This document shows positions 26,575 to 35,633 of a DNA stretch of 64,000 nucleotides, in pieces (the first letter of the stretch is position 1; every line of letters starts with the position of its first letter). The notes beneath the pieces are model-generated. The model had not been told where the DNA came from, searched no databases, and was given only the letters and a program-made list of their open reading frames with translations. A program made the position numbers and the translations under genes. The stretch comes from CAVTRI01 sp963737075 (GTDB lineage Bacteria > Actinomycetota > Acidimicrobiia > Acidimicrobiales > Palsa-688), in the NCBI GenBank assembly GCA_963737075.1, contig CAVTRI010000002.1, forward strand, positions 2,170,001 through 2,234,000, read 5' to 3'.

Positions 26575-27595
26575 GTGAACGTGGAAACACAGGCGGCAGC
26601 CAGGCCGCTCGCCGTGGTGGTTGTCGCGGCGTCGGCCGGAGGCGTCGAGGCGCTCACCAGCCTCGTCGCAACGCTGCCCCCTCGTTTCGCGGCCCCGGTG
26701 CTGATCGTGCTCCACCTGCCCCGACACCGGCCCGAGCGTGCTTCCAAGCATCCTGGCGCGAGCCGGGACGCTCCCTGCGTTGCATGCTGCCCACGACGCC
26801 GAGCTCGCTCCCGGCGTCGTCTTCGTGGCGCCCCCCGGGCAGCACCTCCGGGTCAGCGACGGCCATGTCCAGCTCGACCGCGGCCCGCGCGAGAACGGGC
26901 ACCGGCCGTCGGCTGATGCCCTTTTCCGAAGCGCAGCCGACACGTTCGGTGCCTTGGCCGCGGGGATCGTCCTGTCGGGGACCATGGACGACGGAACCGC
27001 GGGCCTGCAAGCGATTCGAGCTGCCGGGGGGCTCACGATCGTCCAGGACCCCGAGGAGGCCGCCTTCCCCGGGATGCCTCGGGCCGCGATCGTCGAGAGC
27101 CACCCGGATATCGTCTGTCCTATCGCCAAGATGGGCGACTATCTCACCGACTGGCTGGCACAGACCGAACGGGAGACGGTGGCCGCCAGGCACCACTCGC
27201 CGAGCGAGGATCCAGCGATGAACGAGCCCTCCGAGTTCACCTGCCCGGAGTGCGGGGGCACCCTGTGGCGCGACCCGAACTACGCCACAGAGGGCTATCG
27301 CTGCCGGGTTGGTCACAGCTTCTCTGCGCGCAGGCTGCTCCTTGGCAAGCACGAAGCGTTGGAAGCGGCGCTCTGGGCGGCGATGGTGGCCCTCGAGGAG
27401 CGTGCCGATCTCTCGCGCCGGCTCCTGCAGCGGATGCAGGACAGCGGCCGCCCATCAGTGGTCAGGCGCTACCGGCAGGACATCGAGGAGATCCGCAACA
27501 AGATGGCGGTGCTGCGTGGCGTTCTCGACGATCTCGTCCAGCGCCAACCGCTGACCGAGCATGGAGAGGACGATGGCACAGAAGCCGCTCGATGA
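26575..27595 (+). pseudogene. cheB: CheB-type protein-glutamate methylesterase, frameshifted
   Basis: The N-terminal part (from GTG 26575) reads AVVVVAASAGGVEALTSLVA...LIVLHLP with the catalytic Ser in SAGG. At the CCCC run 26719-26722 the frame must change by one base to continue DTGPSVLPSILARAGTLPA and the rest: APGVVFVAPPGQHLRV, GIVLSGTMDDGTAGL with the catalytic Asp, and PGMPRAAI. A C-terminal domain has a zinc-ribbon-like CPECGGTLW...YRCRVGHSF and a helical tail. There is no receiver domain. It would remove methyl groups from chemoreceptor glutamates; as read it is broken. Its end overlaps the cheR start at 27573. Confidence 0.8.
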
Positions 27596-28022
27596 CGGCG
27601 ATCTCGACGCCCTCCTGACGTACATCCACGAGCGGCGGAACTTCGACTTCCGGGGCTAGAAGCGAGCCAGCCTGAGCCGCCGAATCCTGAAGCGGATGAC
27701 GGCGGTCGGAGTCGAGGACTACCAGGCCTATATAGACGTCTTAGAGGCGAACCCTGGCGAATTCGCCGAGCTCTTCAATACCGTCCTCATCAACGTGACG
27801 AGTTTCTTCCGCGACCGGGACGCATGGGATGCGCTCGTCGAGCGGGTGTTGCCCGAGCTCGTACATGGCAAGAACAACCATGAGCCGATCCGCGTGTGGT
27901 CGGCGGGGTGCGCTTCCGGGGAGGAGGCCTATTCGCTGGCCGTCGTGCTCGCAGAGGCGGTGGGGGAGGAACGCTTCCGTCGGCAGGTGAAGATCTACGC
28001 CACCGACGCCGACGCTGACGCG

Positions 28023-29033
28023 GTGGCGTTCATCTCGGCGGCGACGGTGTGGCGGACGCTGCGGTCTGATCCCATCAGACCGTGGCTGTACCGGTCGTGG
28101 ATCTTCCCCCGCGACCCGAACTTCGCCGCCAAAGCGGCGGTGGTGTTGGATCTATACGCCCGGATCTTCGAGGGACGGCGGCTGACCAAGCGGGAGTTCG
28201 TGGTCAGCTCCGATGAGAAGACCAGCATCCAGGCTCGCTGTCGCTGCCATCCGACGCTTCCGCCCGGCAAGGCCAGGATGATGCGGGTCGAACACGAATA
28301 CGACCGCGGCGGGGCGCTGTCCTACCTGGCCGCCTACGACGTGCACCGAGCTCAGGTGTTCGGGCGGACCGAGCCGACCACCGGGATAGAACCGTTCGGC
28401 CGGCTGGTCGAACAGGTCATGACCACCGAGCCCTACGCGTCGGCCCGCCGGGTGTTCTGGATCGTCGACAACGGCAGCAGCCACCGTGGCCGAGCCTCGG
28501 TCGACCGCCTCCAACGGGCGTGGCCGAACCTGCGGCTCATCCACCTTCCTAACCACGCTTCCTGGTTGAACCAGATCGAGATCGTCTTCTCCATCATCCA
28601 ACGCAAAGTCGTCACTCCCAACGATTTCGACCACCTCGATCAGATCCGCGAGCGGCTCGCCGCTTTCGAGGACCGCTACAACATCATGGCCGAACCGTTC
28701 GACTGGACCTTCACCCGAGACGACCTGGGCCGCCTGCTCGAGCGCATCGCCATCCACGACCCCGCGGCGCCGGCGCTGCCAGCCGCCGCCTGAGTCGCTA
28801 CCGCCCGGCGAGCCAAGCCGAGGGATCACCCAGATACAGCCCACAGGCGCAATCCAGCGCTTCCTCCGGGCTGCCGCCCATCACGCCGGTGGGCAGGAAC
28901 GACTCCTCATAATCGTCATGGCTGGCCCGATACATGGCGAATCCCCAGCGGCTCGCCGAGCCCGCATAGCGAAGCCGGAACAGCGGCGTCACGTCTTCGC
29001 CGATCTGGCCGTCCACATACGCGAAACCTCTTA
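28023..29033 (+). mobile_element. IS630-family insertion remnant inside cheR
   Basis: About 1 kb that interrupts cheR between codons for ...DADA and LVPARHG. It contains the catalytic part of an IS630 transposase (ATVWRTLRSDPIRPW, SSDEKTSIQARC, VFWIVDNGSSHRG, HASWLNQIEI), ending at TGA 28793. All three acidic catalytic positions (D, D, E) are present, but the N-terminal DNA-binding half is missing, so the left end is truncated. The right boundary falls at or near the TA at 29032-29033, the dinucleotide target of this family. The remnant is in frame with the cheR 5' part. Confidence 0.75.
28798..29016 (-). CDS. small protein carried with the IS630 remnant
   Basis: 72 residues from GTG 29016: SRWGFAMYRASHDDYEESF, then GSPEEALDCACGLYLGDP. 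I recall very similar small proteins encoded antisense and next to IS630-type transposases in other actinobacteria, but cannot verify this here. The frame stays open upstream of the GTG, so this may be the C-terminal part of a longer protein cut by the insertion boundary. Function unknown. Confidence 0.45.
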   Translation of the reverse strand: MDGQIGEDVTPLFRLRYAGSASRWGFAMYRASHDDYEESFLPTGVMGGSPEEALDCACGLYLGDPSAWLAGR

Positions 29034-29849
29034 GTTCCAGCTCGACACGGGCGATACCAGGCCCGCGATCTCGTTAACGCTTTCGGTGAGGGGCGGGCAA
29101 GCCGTTTCTTCGAGACGGAAGAGGGCTGGGGTGTCTTCCGTCCGGACCTCCGCCGCTCGTTGATCTTTGGACAGCACGACCTCGTGCAGGACCCCCCGAT
29201 CTCCAAGATTGACTTGTTGGTGTGCCGCAACACGCTCATGTATTTCTCGTCCGACGTGCAGCGTCACGTCCTGAGCAGCTTCCATTTCGCCGTCAACCGG
29301 GGCGGGTATCTCTTTCTCGGCAAGTCCGAAGCGCTGGTCACCCGGACAGCGCTCTTCGAAACCGTCGATGTGCGCCGTCACATCTTTCGGAAGGACGGCA
29401 GTCGCGAGGACAACGGGTACATCGCTTCCCAATTGGCGAACATGGCGGTGCCCCCGTCGACACTGGCGACGTTTCGCGTGGGCGACCGCCTGCTCGAGCA
29501 GAGTCCAATCGCCCAGCTCGTCGTAGACGCCGAGGCCAGGGGGCTGCACGCGAACCTCTCCGCGCGCCGTCTCTTCTCGCTCGGCTCGGCGGACACCAAC
29601 ATGGTGCTCAGAAACGGGGAGGTCCTCGTTCACCGCGAACTGCAGCCGCTGCTGGAGCAAGTCGTCCGAGAGGGCAAGATTCTTACCGTTCCTGAGGCCG
29701 CGCAAAGCGGGAATGGGGACAGCGACCGCGAGTACGACATGATCCTGGTCCCGCTCCAGGACGCAGGCGGTATCGGCGTGTCGTTCGTCGACGTCAGCCG
29801 GTACCGGACACTCCACGAAGATCTCGAACGCGCGCAGCGGGAGCTCGAA

Positions 29850-30035
29850 TCCGCCTACGAGGAGCTGCAGTCGGCGATCGAGGAGCTGGAGACCACCAAC
29901 GAGGAGCTCCAGTCGACCAACGAAGAGCTGGAGACCACCAACGAGGAGCTGCAATCGACCAACGAGGAGCTGGAGACCATGAACGAGGAGCTCCAGTCCA
30001 CCAACGAGGAGCTCGAAACCATCAACAACGAACTC
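29850..30035 (+). repeat. 42-bp tandem repeats encoding a coiled coil
   Basis: About four copies of a 42-bp unit (GAGGAGCTGCAGTCGACCAA-like) encode NEELQSTNEELETT, two heptads per unit. This is the signalling helix common in CheR-PAS fusion proteins. Confidence 0.8.
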
Positions 30036-30499
30036 CGCGAGCGCAGCACCGAGCTTGACGAGCTCAATGTGTTTCTCCAGTGCATCCTGGGCAGCCTGCG
30101 GTCAGCAGTGGTAGTGCTCGGCCCCGAGATGGAGGTACGAGCCTGGAACCGACGAGCAGAGGACCTCTGGGGCCTGCGGGGAGAAGAGGTGGAAGGTCAG
30201 CATTTCCTGAACCTCGACATCGGGTTCCCTGTGGAGAGCGTCGGTCCTGCCATTCGCTCTGCTCTTGCGGGACGGACCGACGGCGCACAGGCCACGATGC
30301 AGGCGGTCAATCGTCGGGGACGAACGATCTCGTGCAAGGCCACCATCAGCCCGCTCGTCACTGAGCGCTCTGTTCGTGGCGTCATCGTGCTGATGGATGT
30401 GATAGACGGTGAAGAGACCGCCCGAAATGCAGGGTAGGCCCGCATCCGCGTAACGCGTCACCGTCCACCGCGACGGAAGACTAAAGCCTCGGCAGCAGA

Positions 30500-31249
30500 T
30501 CAGTCGAGGCTGGCCCAGAAGCGGCGCAGCGCCTCCGCTCCCCGTTGCGGATCCTGCAGCATCCACCAATGCCCCAGCCCGTCAAGCAGCTCCACCTGAG
30601 CGCCGGCCCGCGCCGCGGATGCTGTGGCCCGTTGCGCCCCCCCAGTAAAGGGGTCCTCGGTGGGGACGAGTACCAGCCCGGGGCGAGCTGACGCGTCGGG
30701 AAGCTTCTCACCCCAAGCAGCCATGGCAGGCTGAGCGGCCGACCGGTAGAGGCTGAGGATGCAGCGTCCCATCGTCTCGTCGAACGCCCGGGCGATCGCG
30801 AGCGCCACGTCTTCCGGCATGCCGAACGACTCGAAGAGCGTGGCTCGCTCAACGGCAGGTGTCGCCAGCTGAGTCGCGATGGCTTCCTCGCCGGCCTCGG
30901 GGGTCTGCCACACTTGGGCGAAGTCGTGCCACACGTAATCGGGGGCGAAACACCCCGCGATGTCGGTGCACCACGAACGCAGCAGCTCCGGCCGCCTGCA
31001 CGCGACCCGTACCACGTGACCGCCACCCCAGTCGTGACCGACGAGGTCGACCGGCTCTCCGAAGGACTCGAGCTCGCCGACGAGCCACGCTGCATAGTCG
31101 TCGCTCGTGGCTCCGAAGCTCTCTGGAGCCGGGGCACCGAAGCCGGGCGGTGACAGCGTTACCGTCTCATCCCTGCCCAACGCCGTCAGGAGCGGACCCC
31201 AGATGGCAGCCGTTTCAGGGTTTCCGTGCACGAACACCGCGGACGTCAC
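30500..31249 (-). CDS. alpha/beta-fold hydrolase
   Basis: 249 residues from GTG 31249 (VTSAVFVHGNPETAAIW). The oxyanion-loop motif is FVHGNPE, and the nucleophile elbow is LVGHDWGGGHVVRVA with Asp as nucleophile, as in haloalkane dehalogenases and epoxide hydrolases. The catalytic His is in GLGHWWMLQDP near the C-terminus. No signal peptide. Asp in place of Ser favours an epoxide hydrolase or dehalogenase-like chemistry; the substrate is unknown. Confidence 0.82.
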   Translation of the reverse strand: MTSAVFVHGNPETAAIWGPLLTALGRDETVTLSPPGFGAPAPESFGATSDDYAAWLVGELESFGEPVDLVGHDWGGGHVVRVACRRPELLRSWCTDIAGCFAPDYVWHDFAQVWQTPEAGEEAIATQLATPAVERATLFESFGMPEDVALAIARAFDETMGRCILSLYRSAAQPAMAAWGEKLPDASARPGLVLVPTEDPFTGGAQRATASAARAGAQVELLDGLGHWWMLQDPQRGAEALRRFWASLD

Positions 31250-31359
31250 GAGGCAATGCTCTATCACACTGCCGTGGGGCGCCGCCCGCAGCACAGAATT
31301 CGCTCGCCGGCCGCGCCGACAGCTGCGAGAGTCGCGTCGTGACAGCAAGGGTTGTTGGT

Positions 31360-31719
31360 ATGGGGTGGCGGTTCGACCACGTCGGGATCCCGACGTCCGA
31401 GCCGTTTCCCGGAGAGATCCCGCTGCCGCATCTCAAGATCACAGTCAGCGATCACCTGGACAATCCGGTGGGCGTCCAGTGGCAGCGTTATCACCCTGAC
31501 GCCACCTATCCGGACCTCGTCAAGACCGTCGCGCACGTTGCGTTCGAGGTGGACGACCTTGGGTTGGCGCTCGAAGGCCAGACTGTGATCATCGAGCCCA
31601 ACAGCCCGAGTCCGGGTGTCGTCGTCGCCTTCATCGAGGTGCGCGGGGCGCCGGTCGAGCTCCTCCAGATCGACCACGCACGCCGCCCCGACCTCGATGG
31701 TTCACGCGACGAGGGCTAG
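31360..31719 (+). CDS. VOC/glyoxalase-family protein
   Basis: 119 residues from ATG 31360. A paired beta-alpha-beta-beta-beta fold is suggested by FDHVGIPTSEPF and, after VKTVAHVAFEVDDL, VVAFIEVRGAPVELLQ. His in DHVGI and Glu in PVELLQ are the usual metal-ligand positions of this superfamily; His in AHVAF is a third candidate. Function could be an isomerase, dioxygenase or binding protein. It lies 44 bases before a flavin monooxygenase gene on the same strand, so the two may act on the same aromatic or xenobiotic substrate (inference). Confidence 0.7.
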   Translation: MGWRFDHVGIPTSEPFPGEIPLPHLKITVSDHLDNPVGVQWQRYHPDATYPDLVKTVAHVAFEVDDLGLALEGQTVIIEPNSPSPGVVVAFIEVRGAPVELLQIDHARRPDLDGSRDEG

Positions 31720-31763
31720 CTCGGGATCAGGGGTTTGTCGCGAGCACGCCGCAGGCGGTAGCG

Positions 31764-33218
31764 ATGACCGAACATGCGGTGGTGATCGCAGGCGGCGGCC
31801 CGACCGGCATGATGCTGGCGGCCGAGTTGGCGTTGGTGGGCGTCGACGTCTCGCTCCTTGAGCGGCGCGCCAACAAGGAAATCGAGAGCTCGCGTTCCGG
31901 CGGTCTGCACTCGCGGACCATCGAGGTGCTCGATCAGCGCGGTATCGCCGATCGGTTCCTGGCGGAGGGACAGGCGATGCAGATCCAGAGCTTCGCCGGA
32001 ATCCCGCTGGACATCAGCGACTTCCCGACCCGTCACAACTATGGGCTTGCCTTGTGGCAGAGGCACTTTGAGCGCATCCTGGGCGACTGGGTTGACGAGC
32101 TCGGGGTGCCGATCTATCGCGAGCGTGAAGTGACTGGTTTCGCCCAGGACGACACAGGCGTCGACGTCGAGCTGTCCGACGGCCAGTCGCTACGGACGGA
32201 CTACCTGGTCGGATGCGACGGAGGACGCAGCGTGATCCGGAAGGCAGCTCGCATCGAGTTCGCCGGCTCCGATCCGACGATCAGCTGGCTGATCGCCGAG
32301 GTCGAAATGGAAGAGGAGCCCGCGTTCGGCCTCCGCCACGGGGGCGGCATTGGCCCGGTCGGAGACGGACGGACGATCCGGGTCGTGCTGGCCGAAGATC
32401 AGGCCGAAGACACGGGCGAGCCCACCCTGGAGGATCTGCGCCAGGCACTCATCGACGCCGACGGGACGGACTACGGGGCCTATAGCCCGACTTGGATTTC
32501 CCGCTTCACCGACATGACCCGGCAGGCAGAGTCCTACCGCAAGGGACGTGTGCTGCTCGCGGGCGACGCCGCACACATCCATCCCCCCCAAGGTGGACAG
32601 GGCCTCAACACAGGCGTGCAGGACGCCGTGAACCTGGGCTGGAAGCTGGCTCAGGTGGTCAAGGGGACGTCACCCGGGAGCCTCTTGGACACTTACCACG
32701 CCGAACGGCACCCGGTCGGTGCCCGTGTGCAGCACCAATCATTGGCGCAGAACGCGCTCCGCGGCACCGACGAGCGAACTGAGCCGTTACGCGACACCAT
32801 GGCTGCGCTGCTGAGCATGGGCGAGCCCCGCAAGCGGTACGCCGGGATGGTCAGTGGCCTGGACATTCACTACGACCTCGGAGAGGGACACCCGCTGCTG
32901 GGCCGGCGCATGCCCGATCTCGACTTGCGTACCGCGGACGGTCCCACGAGGGTGTTCACGCTCCTGCACGACGCCCGGCCCGTGCTCCTCAATCTCGGTG
33001 AACCCGGCGGCTTCGACATTTCTCCTTGGGCGAATCGAGTCGTGTACGTCGACGCTCGACAGGACGACGTCTGGGAGCTCCCGGACCTTGGCGAGATCGC
33101 TGCGCCCCCGGCCGTGGTGATCCGGCCCGACGGGCATGTCGCCTGGGCAGGAGATCTCTCCGACCCAGCCCTGCCTCAGGTACTTGCGACCTGGTTCGGA
33201 GCGCCCACTCCGACGTAG
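31764..33218 (+). CDS. FAD-dependent aromatic monooxygenase (class A)
   Basis: 484 residues. The FAD-binding Rossmann motif VVIAGGGPTGMMLAAELA is at the N-terminus, the DG motif YLVGCDGGRSVIRKAA near residue 155, and the GD motif LLAGDAAHIHPPQGGQGLN near residue 272. A C-terminal thioredoxin-like domain (DARPVLLNLGEPGG) is typical of PgaE/rifampicin-monooxygenase-like proteins. It would hydroxylate an aromatic or polyketide substrate with NAD(P)H and O2. The 3' end overlaps the convergent YdeI gene by 43 bases. Confidence 0.88.
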   Translation: MTEHAVVIAGGGPTGMMLAAELALVGVDVSLLERRANKEIESSRSGGLHSRTIEVLDQRGIADRFLAEGQAMQIQSFAGIPLDISDFPTRHNYGLALWQRHFERILGDWVDELGVPIYREREVTGFAQDDTGVDVELSDGQSLRTDYLVGCDGGRSVIRKAARIEFAGSDPTISWLIAEVEMEEEPAFGLRHGGGIGPVGDGRTIRVVLAEDQAEDTGEPTLEDLRQALIDADGTDYGAYSPTWISRFTDMTRQAESYRKGRVLLAGDAAHIHPPQGGQGLNTGVQDAVNLGWKLAQVVKGTSPGSLLDTYHAERHPVGARVQHQSLAQNALRGTDERTEPLRDTMAALLSMGEPRKRYAGMVSGLDIHYDLGEGHPLLGRRMPDLDLRTADGPTRVFTLLHDARPVLLNLGEPGGFDISPWANRVVYVDARQDDVWELPDLGEIAAPPAVVIRPDGHVAWAGDLSDPALPQVLATWFGAPTPT

Positions 33219-33505
33219 GTACTCGGCGAGCTGAGCCGCCATGTGCCGTTGCGCTCGCGGTGCTTGCACCCCGGCCAGCAGCAGGGCCGGCGCTGGCCTT
33301 CCTCCAGCTCCTCCTGGGTCCGACGAATACGGCGCTCTCGGGTCACTTCCTGCTTGGCATCGTCGACCCAGCAGATGAACTCGTTGCGGGCTAAGGGCGT
33401 AATGTCCTTCCAGGCATCGAGCGCCGTGGTATTGGCGATCAGCGCCCTGCGGAGGTCTGCGGGCAGCTTGTGCACCACCCCTCCAGGCACTCGCTGGCTG
33501 CTCAC
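33176..33505 (-). CDS. YdeI/OmpD-associated-family protein
   Basis: 109 residues: LPADLRRALIANTTALDAW, then DITPLARNEFICWVDDAK, TRERRIRRTQEELEEGQRR and a Cys pair in PCCWPGCKHR. This matches the short C-terminal YdeI/OmdA domain proteins of actinobacteria. The role is unknown. It ends inside the monooxygenase gene on the other strand. Confidence 0.75.
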   Translation of the reverse strand: MSSQRVPGGVVHKLPADLRRALIANTTALDAWKDITPLARNEFICWVDDAKQEVTRERRIRRTQEELEEGQRRPCCWPGCKHRERNGTWRLSSPSTYVGVGAPNQVAST

Positions 33506-33557
33506 ACCGCCACAGTACCGGTGCCGGGGAGGCGATCCCTTTTCGCGATGGCCGGGA

Positions 33558-34055
33558 TCACCACGAAGTCACACGGTCTGCTACGCGACTCGTGACTCGG
33601 TGGCCCTGCTCTAGCCGCTGAGCAGTCGCGACGAGCCAGGTCTTGACGGTGGCGAGTTCCTCCGACTTCAGGTCTCGCTCCATCCCCAGTTCGACCGCTC
33701 GAACGGAGGGGTTTGCAGCCTCGAGTCGCCGTTGGCCCTCGCTCGTCAACGTCACTTGGAGGATTCGACCATGCGTCGGATGTGGACGGCGATCGATCAG
33801 GGCCTCGCGTTCGAGCGTCGCCAGTACCCCGTTGACAGCCTGGGGGGTGGTGCTCAAGGCCCGCCCGAGATCCGCGCCCGATGCGCCGGGCTCGCGAGCG
33901 AGGACGCTCAGCACCCCGTACTGCGCCGGGGTCAGGCCGTGGGGGCGCAAAGCCATCTCCAGGACCCCGCTCAACGCCTGCCAGGCCTGCCGCAGAAGGA
34001 AGCCGATGTGCCCCTCGACGCCGCGGTAGCTGTCCCCGATCGCCGGAACGCTCAC
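33558..34055 (-). CDS. MarR-family transcriptional regulator
   Basis: 165 residues. The winged helix is clear: HGLTPAQYGVLSVLAREPG, GADLGRALSTTPQAVNGVL, ATLEREALIDRRPHPTHGR, and the wing ILQVTLTSEGQRRLEAA. It is divergent from the PEP-mutase-family gene; a long inverted repeat flanks the promoter between them. It therefore probably represses that gene and itself, releasing on binding a phenolic or other small ligand (family knowledge). Confidence 0.88.
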   Translation of the reverse strand: MSVPAIGDSYRGVEGHIGFLLRQAWQALSGVLEMALRPHGLTPAQYGVLSVLAREPGASGADLGRALSTTPQAVNGVLATLEREALIDRRPHPTHGRILQVTLTSEGQRRLEAANPSVRAVELGMERDLKSEELATVKTWLVATAQRLEQGHRVTSRVADRVTSW

Positions 34056-34066
34056 AGCGGTCAGGA

Positions 34067-34120
34067 TATCAGAGCCTTGACAAGATATACGGACCCTGTC
34101 ATAATGTCAGGAGCCTGATA
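34067..34120. promoter_or_regulatory. probable MarR operator (16-bp inverted repeat)
   Basis: TATCAGAGCCTTGACA (34067-34082) and TGTCAGGAGCCTGATA (34105-34120) are inverted repeats matching at 11 of 16 positions, with perfect outer six and inner five bases. They bracket the -35 and the end of the -10 of the downstream promoter, so binding would block RNA polymerase. Confidence 0.6.
34077..34105 (+). promoter_or_regulatory. sigma-70-type promoter for the PEP-mutase-family gene
   Basis: TTGACA (34077-34082), a 17-base spacer and CATAAT (34100-34105): a near-consensus housekeeping promoter in otherwise GC-rich DNA. Transcription would start near 34112, about 30 bases before the GTG at 34142, which has GGAGGAGG at 34127-34134. 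Confidence 0.75.
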
Positions 34121-34141
34121 CCTTACGGAGGAGGCGTCAAC

Positions 34142-34940
34142 GTGTCTAGTCGTCAGGTAGCGGACGAGGCGATGACCGAACCGGCCGGCCTTGAGAGTCG
34201 ATGCGGCCAGCTTCGGACGCTGCAGGTGCCCGGCACGCCTCTGGTGCTTCCGAACGCCTGGGACGTCGCCTCCGCGCGGGCCGTAATCGCGACCCGGTTT
34301 CCCCGTGGTTGCGACCACCAGCATGGGCGTGGCTGCCTCGCTTGGCTACGAAGATCACGAGCGGGCGCCCGGCGACGAGATGCTCGCCGCCGCCGCACGG
34401 ATCGCCACAGGTGTCAAGGTCCCGGTGACCGTCGACGCCGAGGCCGGCTACGGGATGGAGCCCACCGATCTCGCGGCCAGGCTGAAACAGATGGGGGCGG
34501 CCGGCTGCAACCTCGAGGACACCAATCACGCCACCGGCGAGTTGCGCGACCCGCTCGAACAGGCAGACCGGCTGCGCGCAGTTCGCGGAGCGGCGTCCGA
34601 CCAAGGGTATGGACTCGTGGTCAACGCTCGGATAGACGTTTTCCTGTCCGCTGTTGCTGCGGGAGCCAACGAGAAGAGCCAGGCCGAACTGGTGAGCGAA
34701 GCGTTGCGGCGGGCGGACGCCTACGTGGAGGCCGGCGCCGACTGCGTATTTCCGATCCTCCTCTGGGAGCACGACGCCCTGGCGAGCTTCATCTCGGACG
34801 CTCGGGGCCCGGTCAATGTCCTCCAGATCCCGCCAGCCCCTTCGCATTCCGAACTCGCCCAGCTCGGAGTAGCACGAATCAGGTCACGGCGGCCTGCTCC
34901 AGCGGGAGGCGATGGAGCAGTTCCTCCGCCTTCTCAAGTC
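34142..34940 (+). pseudogene. isocitrate lyase/PEP mutase-family protein, two frameshifts
   Basis: From GTG 34142: LRTLQVPGTPLVLPNAWDVA (start of the barrel), then at TTTCCCC 34298-34304 one base must be dropped to continue FPVVATTSMGVAASLGY. The main part has VPVTVDAEAGYGMEP (metal-binding DxE-type loop), AGCNLEDTNH and LVVNARIDVFL. Near 34880 (ARI) another shift is needed to reach GHGGLLQREAMEQFLRLLK. The length, about 265 residues, fits the family of lyases cleaving 2-oxo or phosphonate acids. As read, the gene is non-functional despite its strong promoter. Confidence 0.75.
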
Positions 34941-34944
34941 GCAG

Positions 34945-35378
34945 ACTGCCTGCGGACGCGGTCGGCGGCAGGTGGTACCCGGGCCGGAGTGGTTTGTCAC
35001 CCCGTCGTCGCCCGGCGGCCCGCTTTCGATCGACGTCTCCGCGGCCTCGCCCACGCTGGCGGTGACCCGCCCGCACCGTGCCGTCGGTGTCAAACAGCGG
35101 CCGGTGCCGCAGCGGCGTGATCGTCCTCGGCGCCGACGTCGCCACCCACGCCTACTGGCCGCCCATGGAGCTGGCACTGCGGGACCCCGACCGGAAGGCG
35201 GTCGGGGAGACCGCAGGCCAGCGGGTCACCGAGGGGCAGTAGCTGCTGACCAGGCGGCGGCCGGTGGCTGCTCCGGGCAGGATCGACTGGCCGGTCGGCG
35301 ATCAATCCAAGCCCATCACGAAGGAGGACGCGATGCGATAGGCATCGTTCTGCATCAACCGCTCGCTAGCATGCAGGT
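34945..35378. other. gene debris between the PEP-mutase gene and the toxin pair
   Basis: No complete gene is seen. A plus-strand stretch 35116-35241 reads VIVLGADVATHAYWPPMELA and ends GQRVTEGQ at TAG; it looks like the tail of a real protein but I cannot place it. The rest has no supported coding signal. Confidence 0.4.
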
Positions 35379-35633
35379 ATGACTCGGGCCATCACAGTCC
35401 GCCTTGATGAAGCCGATCACGTCGCGTTGGCTCGGCAGGCCGATCAGCTACGGGTGCAGCCGGGCACGCTGGCGCGGATGCTCATCCACGCCGGCCTCGC
35501 TGAGGGCCCGCCAGCGCGCTCAGAAGCGCGGGCCGCCATTGCCCGGCTGGTGCGGCGCTCCCACAAGGCCCCTGCAGCCGACGCGGTCACGCTGGTGACC
35601 GATGCCCGCGCCGCGCTCGGCGGGAGCGGGTGA
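35379..35633 (+). CDS. ribbon-helix-helix antitoxin (VapB-like)
   Basis: 84 residues: RAITVRLDEADHVALARQAD then QPGTLARMLIHAGL, the strand-helix-helix of an RHH DNA-binding domain. The C-terminal half (ARAAIARLVRRSHKAP) would wrap the toxin. Its TGA overlaps the toxin's GTG start by GTGA. It is likely to bind and neutralise the toxin and repress the pair. Confidence 0.75.
   Translation: MTRAITVRLDEADHVALARQADQLRVQPGTLARMLIHAGLAEGPPARSEARAAIARLVRRSHKAPAADAVTLVTDARAALGGSG

Larger units (their letters stand above)
27573..30437 (+). pseudogene. cheR: CheR methyltransferase-PAS fusion, broken by an amber codon and an IS remnant
   Basis: ATG 27573 starts MAQKPLDDGDLDALLTYI. TAG 27658-27660 interrupts FDFRG*KRASLSRRILKRM, where Tyr is usual. 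The frame continues with INVTSFFRDRDAWDAL, VWSAGCASGEEAYSLA (SAM motif) and VKIYATDADADA until about 28022, where transposase sequence begins. CheR resumes near 29034 (LVPARHGRYQARDLV) and runs through IFGQHDLVQD and LLVCRNTLMYF, a PAS-like region, a coiled coil of 14-residue NEELQSTNEELETT repeats, and a second PAS (VVVLGPEMEVRAWNRRAEDLW). The intact protein would methylate chemoreceptors and sense a signal by PAS. Confidence 0.8.

Noticed and set aside
29850..30035. 42-bp repeats as a minisatellite
   Set aside because: They keep the reading frame and encode the expected coiled coil of CheR-PAS proteins.
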